This document shows, in pieces, positions 53,621-64,000 of a stretch of DNA of 64,000 nt. The notes under the pieces are model-generated. The model saw only the letters and a list, made by a program, of their open reading frames with translations, searched no databases and had not been told where the DNA came from. The position numbers were made by a program, and so were the translations under genes. The stretch spans positions 11,015,001 through 11,079,000 of the forward strand of contig NC_092570.1 in assembly GCF_037975245.1 (NCBI RefSeq). Reading direction: 5' to 3'. The DNA is from Apostichopus japonicus. Lineage: Eukaryota; Echinodermata; Holothuroidea; Aspidochirotida; Stichopodidae. Position 1 is the stretch's first letter. Each line of letters opens with the position of its first letter.

Positions 53621-54804
53621 CGATACCGATCAATCGAATGTGCGATACCGATCAATCGAATGATCGGTACCGATCACTCGAAAGTTCAATACCGATCAAT
53701 CGAATGTGCAATACCGATCAATCGATGATTCGGTACCGATCAATCGAATGTTCGGTACCGATCAATCGAATGTTCGGTACCGATCGATCGAATGTGTGAT
53801 ACCGATCAATCGAATGTGCGATACCGATCCATCGAATGTTCGGTACCGATCAATCGAATGTGCAATACCGATCAATCGAATTTTCGGTACCGATCAATCG
53901 AATGTGCGGTACCGATCACTCGAATGTTCAATACCGATCAATCGAATGTGCAATACCGATCAATCGATTATTCGGTACCGATCAATCGAATGTTCGGTAC
54001 CGATCAATCGAATCTTCGGTACCGATCGATCGAATATTCGGAACCGATCAATCGAATGTTTTATACCGATAAATCGAATGTTAGATACCGATCAATCGAA
54101 TGTGCACTACCGTACAATCGAATGGGCGATACCGATCAATCGAATGTTTGGTACCGATCAATCGAATGTGCAATACCGATCAATCGAATGTTTGGTATCG
54201 ATCAATCGAATGTGCGGTACCGATCAATCGAATGTGCGGATTCGATCAATCGAATGTTCGGTACCGATAAATCGAATGTGCACTACCGATCAATCGAATG
54301 TTCAATACCGATCAATCGAATGATCGGTACCGATCAATAGAATATGCGATACCGATCAATCGAATGTTCGATACCGATCAATCGAATGTGCGATACCGAT
54401 CAATCGAATGATCGGTACCGATCACTCGAAAGTTCAATACCGATCAATCGAATGTGCAATACCGATCAATCGATGATTCGGTACCGATCAATCGAATGTT
54501 CGGTACCGATCAATCGAATGTTCGGTACCGATCGATCGAATGTGTGATACCGATCAATCGAATGTGCGATACCGATTAATCGAATGTTCGGTACCGATCA
54601 ATCGAATGTGCAATACCGATCAATCGAATTTTCGGTACCGATCAATCGAATGTGCGGTACCGATCACTCGAATGTTCAATACCGATCAATCGAATGTGCA
54701 ATACCGATCAATCGATTATTCGGTACCGATCAATCGAATGTTCGGTACCGATCAATCGAATGTTCGGTACCGATCGATCGAATATTCGGAACCGATCAAT
54801 CGAA
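53309..54804 (+). repeat. 748-bp tandem duplication
   Basis: Copy 1 (53309-54056) and copy 2 (54057-54804) are adjacent and 34 monomers long. Both start at TGTTTTATACCGATAAATCG, and the GCACTACCGTACAATCG monomer occurs in each. Confidence 0.82.
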
Positions 54805-55722
54805 TGTTCCGTACCGATCAATCGAATGTGCGGTACCGATCAATAAAAGGTGCGGTACCGATCATTTCAATGTTCGGTACCGATCAATTGAATTTTTTAT
54901 AACGATTAATCGAATGATCGGTACCGATCAATCGAATGTGTGATACCGTACAATCGAATGGGCGATACCGATCAATCGAATGTTTGGTACCGATTAATCG
55001 AATTTGCGGTACCGATCAATCGAATGTGCGGATTCGATCAGTCGAATGTTCGTTCCCGATAAATCGAATGTGCACTACCGATCAATCGAATGTTCAATAC
55101 CGATTAATCAAATGTGTGATACCGATCAATAGAATGTGCGATACCGATCAATCCAATGTTCGGTACCGATCAATCGAATGTGCAATACCGATCAATCGAA
55201 TGTTCGGTACCGATCAATCGAATGTTCGGTACCGATCACTCGAATGTTCAATACCGATCAATCGAATGTGCAATACCTATCAATCGATGATTCGGTACCG
55301 ATCAATCGAATGTTCGGTACCGATCGATCGAATATTCGGAACCGATCAATCGAATGTTCCGTACCGATCAATCAAAGGTGCGGTACCGATCATTTGAATG
55401 TTCAGTACCGATCAATCGAATGTTTTATACCGATTAATCTAATGTTCGGTACCGATCAATCGAATGTGTGATACCGTACAATCGAATGGGCGATACCGAT
55501 CCATCGAATGTTCGGTACCGATCAATCGAATGTTTTATACCGATAAATCGAATGTTAGATACCGATCAATCGAATGTGTGATACCGTACAATCGAATGGG
55601 CGATACCGATCAATCGAATGTTTGGTACCGATCAATCGAATGTGCAATACCGATCAATCGAATGTTTGGTATCGATCAATCGAATGTGCGGTACCGATCA
55701 ATCGAATGTGCGGATTCGATCA

Positions 55723-57939
55723 ATCGAATGTTCGGTACCGATAAATCGAATGTGCACTACCGATCAATCGAATGTTCAATACCGATCAATCGAATGATCG
55801 GTACCGATCAATAGAATATGCGATACCGATCAATCGAATGTTCGGTACCGATCGATCGAATGTGTGATACCGATCAATCGAATGTGCGATACCGATCAAG
55901 TTCGGTACCGATCAATCGAATGTGCAATACCGATCAATCGAATTTTCGGTACCGATCAATAGAATGTGCGATACCGATCAATCGAATGTGCGGTACCGAT
56001 CACTCGAATGTTCAATACCGATCATTCGAATGTGCGATACCGATCAATCGATTATTCGGTACCGATCAATCGATTATTCGGTACCGATCAATCGAATGTT
56101 CGGTACCGATCAATCGAATGTTCGGTACCGATCGATCGAATATTCGGAACCGATCAATCGAATGTTCCGTACCGATCAATAAAAGGTGCGGTACCGATCA
56201 TTTGAATGTTCGGTACCGATCAATCGAATTTTTTATAACGATTAATCGAATGTTCGGTACCGATCAATCGAATGTGTGATACCGTACAATCGAATGGGCG
56301 ATACCGATCAATCGAATGTTTGGTACCGATCAATCGAATGTTTTATACCGATAAATCGAATGTTAGATACCGATCAATCGAATGTGTGATACCGGACAAT
56401 CGAATGGGCGATACCGATCAATCGAATGTTTGGTACCGATCAATCGAATGTGCAATACCGATCAATCGAATGTTTGGTATCGATCAATCGAATGTGCGGT
56501 ACCGATCAATCGAATGTGCGGATTCGATCAATCGAATGTTCGGTACCGATAAATCGAATGTGCACTACCGATCAATCGAATGTTCAATACCGATCAATCG
56601 AATGATCGGTACCGATCAATAGAATATGCGATACCGATCAATCGAATGTTCGGTACCGATCGATCGAATATGTGATACCGATCAATCGAATGTGCGATAC
56701 CGATCAATCGAATGTTCGGTACCGATCACTCGAAAGTTCAATACCGATCAATCGAATGTGCAATACCGATCAATCGATGATTCGGTACCGATCAATCGAA
56801 TGTTCGGTACCGATCAATCGAATGTTCGGTACCGATCGATCGAATGTGTGATACCGACCAATCGAATGTGCGATACCGATCAATCGAATGTTCGGTACCG
56901 ATCAATCGAATGTGCAATACCGATCAATCGAATTTTCGGTACCGATCAATCGAATGTGCGGTACCGATCACTCGAATGTTCAATACCGATCATTCGAATG
57001 TGCAATACCGATCAATCGATTATTCGGTACCGATCAATCGAATGTTCGGTACCGATCAATCGAATGTTCGGTACCGATCGATCGAATATTCGGAACCGAT
57101 CAATCGAATGTTCCGTACCGATCAATCGAATGTGCGGTACCGATCAATAAAAGGTGCGGTACCGATCATTTGAATGTTCGGTACCGATCAATCGAATTTT
57201 TTATAACGATTAATCGAATGTTCGGTACCGATCAATCGAATGTGTGATACCGTACAGTCGAATGGGCGATACCGATCAATCGAATGTTTGGTACCGATCA
57301 ATCGAATTTGCGGTACCGAACAATCGAATGTGCGGATTCAATCAGTCGAATGTTCGTTCCCGATAAATCGAATGTGCACTACCGATCAATCGAATGTTCA
57401 ATACCGATCAATCAAATGTGTGATACCGATCAATAGAATGTGCGATACCGATCAATCGAATGTTCGGTACCGATCAATCGAATGTGCAATACCGATCAAT
57501 CGAATGTTCGGTACCGATCAATCGAATGTTCGGTACCGATCAATCGAATGTTCGGGACCGATCGATCGAATGTGTGATACCGATCAATCGAATGTGCGAT
57601 ACCGATCACTCGAATGTTCAATACCGATCATTCGAATGTGCAATACCGATCAATCGATTATTCGGTACCGATCAATCGAATGTTCGGTACCGATCAATCG
57701 AATGTTCGGTACCGATCGATCGAATATTCGGAACCGATCAATCGAATGTTCCGTACCGATCAATCGAATATGCGGTACCGATCAATAAAAGGTGCGGTAC
57801 CGATCATTTGAATGTTCGGTACCGATCAATCGAATTTTTTATAACGATTAATCGAATGTTCGGTACCGATCAATCGAATGTGTGATACCGTACAATCGAA
57901 TGGGCGATACCGATCAATCGAATGTTTGGTACCGATCAA
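55723..57939 (+). repeat. 5163-bp offset duplication, copy 2
   Basis: Second copy of 50560-52775. The offset changes from 5163 to 5164 between about 51219 and 51462, showing a one-base length change. Confidence 0.8.
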
Positions 57940-60540
57940 TCGAATGTGCGGTACCGATTTATCGAATTTGCGGTACCGATCAATCTAATGTGCGGTACCG
58001 ATTAATCGAATGTTCGGTACCGATCAAACCAACGTTCGGTACCGATCAACCGAATGTGTACTATCGTTAAATCGAATGTTCGGTACCGATCAATCGAATG
58101 TTCAATACCGATCAATCGAATGTGCAATACCTATCAATCGATTATTCGGTACCGATCAATCGAATGTTCGGTACCGATCAATCGAATGTTCCGTACCGAT
58201 CAATCGAATGTGCGGTACCGATCAATCAAAGGTGCGGTACCGATCATTTGATTGTTCGGTACCGATCAATCGAATGTTTTATACCGATTAACCGAATGTT
58301 CGGTACCTATCAATCGAATGTGTGATACCGTACAATCGAATGGGCGATACCGATCAATCGAATGTGCGGTACCGATCAATCGAATGTGCGGTACCGATCA
58401 ATCGAATGTGCGGATTCGATCAATCGAATGTTCGGTACCGATAAATCGAATGATCGGTACCGATCAATGTAATGTGCGATACTGATCAATCGAATGTTCG
58501 TTACCGATCGATCGAATGTGTGATATCGATCAATCGAATGTGCGATACCGATCAATCGAATGTTCGGTACCGATCTATCGAATGTTCGGTACCGATCAAT
58601 CGAATGTGCGGTACCGATCAATCGAATGTTCAATACCGATCAATCGAATGTGCGGTACCGATCAATGGAATGTGCGATACCGATCAAACGAATCTTCGGT
58701 ACCGATCGATAGAATGTGTGATACCGATCAATCGAATGTGCAGTACCGATAAATCGAATGTGCGGTACCGATCAATCGAATGTGCGGTACCGATTAATAG
58801 AATGTTCGGTACAGATCAAATGAACGTTCGGTACCGATCAAACGAATGCTCAGTACCGATCAATCGAATGTTCGGTACCGATCCATCGAATGTGTGATAC
58901 CGATCAATCGAATGTTCGGTACCGATCACTCGAATGTTCAATACCGATCAATCGATTGTGCAATACCGATCAATCGATTATTCGGTACCGATCAATCGAA
59001 AATGCGGTACCGATCAATCGAATGTTCGGTACCGATCAATCGAATATTCGGTACCGGACAATAGAATGTGCGAAACCGATCAATCGAATGTTCGTTACCG
59101 AACAAACGAATGTGCAATACCGATCAAATGATTATTCGGTACCGATCAATCGAATATTCCGTACCGATCAATCGAATGTGCGGTACCGATCAATCGAATG
59201 TGCGGATACGATCAATCGAATTTTCGGTACCGGTCAATCGAATATGCGGTACCGATCAATCGAATGTTCAATACCGATCAATCGAATGATCGGTACCGAT
59301 CAATCGAATGTGCGATACCGATCAATCGAATGTTCGGTACCGATCAATCGAATGTTCGATACCGATCAATCGAATCTTCGGTACCGATCAAAAGAATATG
59401 TGATACCGATCAATCGAATATTCGGTACCGATCAATCGAATGTTCGGTACCGATCAATCGGATGTGTGCTATCGTTAAATCGAACGTTCGGTACCGATCA
59501 ATCGAATGTGCGGATTCGATCAATCGAATTTTCGGTACCAGTCAATCGAATATGCGGTACCGATCAATCGAATGTTCAATACCGATCAATCGAATGATCG
59601 GTATCGATCAATCGAATGTGCGATACCGATCAATCGAATGTTCGGTACCGATCAATCGAATGTTCGATACCGATCAATCGAATCTTCGGTACCGATCAAA
59701 AGAATATGTGATACCGATCAATCGAATGTTCGGTACCGATCAATCGAATATTCGGTACCGAACAATCGAATGTGTGCTATCGTTAAATCGAATGTTCGGT
59801 ACCGATAAATCGAATGTGCGATACCGATCAATCGAATGTTCGGTACCGATCAATCGAATGTGCGATACCGATCAATCGAATGTTCGGTACCGATCAATCG
59901 AATGTGCGATACCGATCAATCGAATCTTCGGTACCGATCCAAAGAATAGGTGATACCGATCAATCGAATGTTCGGTACCGATCAAACGAATGTGCGGTAC
60001 CGAACAACTATCGTTAAATCGAATGTTCGGTACCGATCAATCGAAGGTGCGATACCGATCAATCGAATGTTCGGTACCGATCGATCGAATGTGTGATACC
60101 GATCAATCGAATGTGCGGTACCGATCAATCGAATGTGCGGAACCGATTAATCGAATGTTCGGTACCGATCAAACCAACATTCGGTACCGATCAATCGAAT
60201 GTGTACTATCGTTAAATCGAATGTGCGGTACCGGTTACTCTAATGTGCGGCAGCGATTAATCGAATGTGTAGTATCGTTAAATCGAATGTTCGGTACCGA
60301 TCAATCGAATGTGCGGATTCGATCAATCGAATGTTCGGTACCGATCAAACCAACGTTCGGTACCGATCAATCGAATGTGTACTATTGTTAAATCGAATGT
60401 TCGGTACCGATCAATCGAATGTGCGATACCGATCAATCGAATGTTCGGTACCGATCAAACCAACGTTCGGTACCGATCAATCGAATGTAAACTATCGTTA
60501 AATCGAATGTTCGGTATCGATCAATCGAATGTGCGATACC

Positions 60541-62432
60541 GATCAATCGAATGTTCGGTACCGATCGATCGAATGTGTGATACCGATCAATCGAATGTGC
60601 GGTACCGATCAATCGAATGTGCGGAACCGATTAATCGAATGTTCGGTACCGATCAAACCAACGTTCGGTACCGATCAATCGAATGTGTACTATCGTTAAA
60701 TCGAATGTGCGGTACCGATCACTCTAATGTGCGGTACCGATTAATCGAATGTTCGGTACCGATCAATCGAATGTGCGATACCGATCAATCGAACGTTCGG
60801 TACCGGTCAATCGAATGTGCGATACCGATCAATCGAATCTTCGGTACCGATCCAAAGAATAGGTGATACCGATCAATCGAATGTTCGGTACCGATCAAAC
60901 GAATGTGCGGTACCGAACAATCGAATGTTCAATACCGATCAATCGAATGATCGGTACCGATCAATCGAATGTGCGATACCGATCAATCGAATGTTCGGTA
61001 CCGATCAATCGAATGTGCGATACCGATCAATCGAATCTTCGGTACCGATCCAAAGAATAGGTGATACCGATCAATCGAATGTTCGGTACCGATCAAACGA
61101 ATGTGCGGTACCGAACAATCGAATGTGTACTATCGTTAAATCGAATGTTCGGTACCGATCAATCGAATGTGCGATACCGATCAATCGAATGTTCGGTACC
61201 GATCGATCGAATGTGTGATACCGATCAATCGAATGTGCGGTACCGATCAATCGAATGTGCGGAAGCGATTAATCGAATGTTCGGTACCGATCAAACCAAC
61301 ATTCGGTACCGATCAATCGAATGTGTACTATCGTTATATCGAATGTGCGGTACCGGTTACTCTAATGTGCGGTACCGATTAATCGAATGTTCTGTACCGA
61401 TCAAATGAACTTTCGGTACCGATCAATCGAATGTGTAGTATCGTTAAATCGAATGTTCGGTACCGATCAATCGAATGTGCGGATTCGATCAATCGAATGT
61501 TCGGTACCGATCGATCGAATGTGTGATACCGATCAATCGAATGTGCGGTACCGATCAATCGAATGTGCGGAACCGATTAATCGAATGTTCGGTACCGATC
61601 AAACCAACGTTCGGTACCGATCAATCGAATGTGTACTATCTTTAAATCGAATGTGCGGTACCGATCACTCTAATGTGCGGTACCGATTAATCGAATGTTC
61701 GGTACCGATCAATCGAATGTGCGATACCGATCAATCGAACGTTCGGTACCGGTCAATCGAATGTGCGATACCGATCAATCGAATCTTCGGTACCGATCCA
61801 AAGAATAGGTGATACCGATCAATCGAATGTTCGGTACCGATCAAACGAATGTGCGGTACCGAACAATCGAATGTTCAATACCGATCAATCGAATGATCGG
61901 TACCGATCAATCGAATGTGCGATACCGATCAATCGAATGTTCGGTACCGATCAATCGAATGTGCGATACCGATCAATCGAATCTTCGGTACCGATCCAAA
62001 GAATAGGTGATACCGATCAATCGAATGTTCGGTACCGATCAAACGAATGTGCGGTACCGAACAATCGAATGTGTACTATCGTTAAATCGAATGTTCGGTA
62101 CCGATCAATCGAATGTGCGATACCGATCAATCGAATGTTCGGTACCGATCGATCGAATGTGTGATACCGATCAATCGAATGTGCGGTACCGATCAATCGA
62201 ATGTGCGGAAGCGATTAATCGAATGTTCGGTACCGATCAAACCAACATTCGGTACCGATCAATCGAATGTGTACTATCGTTATATCGAATGTGCGGTACC
62301 GGTTACTCTAATGTGCGGTACCGATTAATCGAATGTTCTGTACCGATCAAATGAACTTTCGGTACCGATCAATCGAATGTGTAGTATCGTTAAATCGAAT
62401 GTTCGGTACCGATCAATCGAATGTGCGGATTC
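60541..62432 (+). repeat. 946-bp tandem duplication
   Basis: Copy 1 (60541-61486) and copy 2 (61487-62432) are adjacent and 43 monomers each. The one difference I noticed is ACTATCGTTAAATCG near 60687 against ACTATCTTTAAATCG near 61634. Confidence 0.85.
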
Positions 62433-64000
62433 GATCAATCGAATGTTCGGTACCGATCAAACCAACGTTCGGTACCGATCAATCGAATGTGTACTATTGT
62501 TAAATCGAATGTTCGGTACCGATCAATCGAATGTGCGATACCGATCAATCGAATGTTCGGTACCGATCGATCGAATGTGTGATACCGATCAATCGAATGT
62601 GAGATACCGATCAATCGAATGTTCGGTATCGATCAATCGAATGTGCAATACCGATCAATCGAATGTTCGGTACCGATCAATCGAATGTGCGGTACCGATC
62701 ACTCGAATGTTCAATACCGATCAATCGAATGTGCAATACCGATCAATCGACTATTCGGTACCGATCGATCGAATGTTCGGTACCGATCAATCGAATGTTC
62801 GGTACCGATCGATCGAATGTGTGATATCGATCAATCGAACGTGCAATACCGATCAATCGAATATTCGGTACCGATCAATCGAATATTCGGTACCGATCAA
62901 TCTATGGTGCGGTACCGATCAATCGAATTTTCGGTACCGATCATTTGAAGGTTCGGTACCGATCAATCGAATGTTTGATACCGATCAATCGAATGTTCGG
63001 TACCGATAAATCGAATGTGCGATACCGAACAATCGAATGTTCGGTACCGATCGATCGAATGTGTGATATCGAATGTGTGATACCGATAAATCGAATGTGC
63101 GAAACCGATCAATCGAATGTTCGGTACCGATCAATCGAATGTGCGGTACCGATCGATCGAATGTTCGGTACCGATTAATCGAATGTTCGGTACCGATCAA
63201 ACCAATGTTCGGTACCGAACAATCGAATGTGTACTATCGTTAAATCGAATGTTCGGTACCGATCACTCTAATGTGCGGTACCGATTAATCGAATGTTCGG
63301 TACCGATCAAATGAACGTTCGGTACCGATCAATCGGATGTGTACTATCGTTTAATCGAATGTTCGGTACCGATCAATCGAATGTGCGAATTCGATCAATC
63401 GAATTTTCAGTACCGGTCAATCGAATATGCGGTACCGATCAATCGAATGTTCAATACCGATCAATCGAATGTTCGGTACCGATCAATCGAATGTGCGATA
63501 CCGATCAATCGAATCTTCGGTACCGATCAAAAGAATATGTGATACCGATCAATCGAATGTTCGGTACCGATCAATCGAATGTGCGGTACCGAACAATCGA
63601 ATGTGTACTATCGTTAAATCGAATGTTCGGTACCGATCGATCGAATGTGTGATACCGATCAATCGAATGTGCGGTACCGATTAATCGAATTTGCGGTACC
63701 GATCAATCTAATGTGCGGTACCGAATAATCGAATTTTCGGTACCGGTCAATCGAATATGCGGTACCGGTCAATCGAATGTTCAATACCGATCAATCGAAT
63801 GTTCGGTACCGATCAATCGAATGTGCGATACCGATCAATCGAATGTTCGGTACCGATCAATCGAATGTGCGATACCGATCAATCGAATCTTCGGTACCGA
63901 TCCAAAGAATAGGTGATACCGATCAATCGAATGTTCGGTACCGATCAAACGAATGTGCGGTACCGAACAATCGAATGTTCAATACCGATCAATCGAAAGA

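Larger units (their letters stand above)
50162..64000 (+). repeat. 22-bp satellite array, block C
   Basis: Same monomer and orientation as the other blocks. It resumes the very monomer that was interrupted at 45374. Up to about 58.4 kb it is marked by CCGTACAATCGAATGGGCG, GTTTTATACCGAT and GTTTTATAACGAT type variants. After about 58.4 kb the pattern returns to variants similar to those near 3-10 kb (CAAACCAACG, ACTATCGTTAAATCG, GATCCAAAGAATAGG). Marker indels include a 9-base loss giving CGATCAAGTTCGG at about 50734 and 55897, a truncated monomer at about 60005 and another near 63068. The array runs off the window end. Confidence 0.97.

Noticed and set aside
58376-58633. Minus-strand frames in the satellite (58376-58633, 62985-63200) as genes
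   Set aside because: They survive only where GATCGATC or other variants happen to replace the in-frame TGA of the standard monomer.
107-63916. Long plus-strand open frames such as 4778-5542 and 36161-36925 (254 codons) as protein-coding genes
   Set aside because: They overlap in two or three frames with the same peptide cycle, start and stop at variant monomers, and have no flanking gene structure. They follow from a stop-free 22-bp repeat.
1-64000. CRISPR array
   Set aside because: The period is 22 bp with no unique spacers; the whole unit repeats, and the array is tens of kilobases long.
1-64000. CENP-B box in the satellite
   Set aside because: The minus strand reads TTCGATTGATCGG, which resembles TTCG-4-A-2-CGGG but has one base too few before CGG and lacks the third G. 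It is a near miss only.

Overview
This window is almost entirely satellite DNA from a eukaryotic, probably animal, genome. About 57 kb is one head-to-tail array of a 22-bp monomer: a conserved core close to TACCGATCAATCGAATGT plus a 4-base variable part (TTCGG, TGCGG, TGCGA, TTCAA, TGCAA or TGTGA type junctions). All monomers I examined lie in the same orientation across the window. Two sequences unrelated to the satellite interrupt it, and both look like DNA-transposon insertions. I see no bacterial genes, rRNA, tRNA or CRISPR. CT-CT-AGG-rich single-copy sequence in the second insertion (repeated CCTAGGCCTAGG), GC-rich hAT-like termini and the satellite itself would suit a marine invertebrate, perhaps an echinoderm. 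That placement is a weak inference.

Layout. (1) 1-993: satellite. (2) 994-2930: a composite GC-ended element with 16-bp terminal inverted repeats, carrying a nested 443-bp hAT-type element (1672-2114) with a perfect 8-bp target duplication. (3) 2934-45374: satellite with a clear hierarchy of higher-order repeats. These include a ~2.2-kb unit, a ~3.3-kb unit, a ~1.8-kb unit and a tandem duplication of about 11 kb at an offset of exactly 11,127 bp. (4) 45375-50159: a 4.8-kb element with perfect GTACTCTCTTAAAATG ends, a TA target duplication, dense subterminal AGACTGAA/TTCAGTCT motifs, a nested short hAT-like element, and two possible exons of an unrecognised minus-strand gene. (5) 50162-64000: satellite with its own higher-order units (5163, 2222, 946 and 748 bp).

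Coding content is very low. Hundreds of open frames of 60-250 codons occur on the plus strand of the satellite, but they arise from its arithmetic. The consensus monomer has no stop codon in any plus-strand frame, and 22 is not a multiple of 3, so every frame reads the same 22-residue peptide cycle. I do not annotate these as genes. The most informative features are the hierarchy of repeats, the two dated insertions (empty sites for both exist elsewhere in the array), and the very recent 11-kb duplication, which could also be an assembly error.
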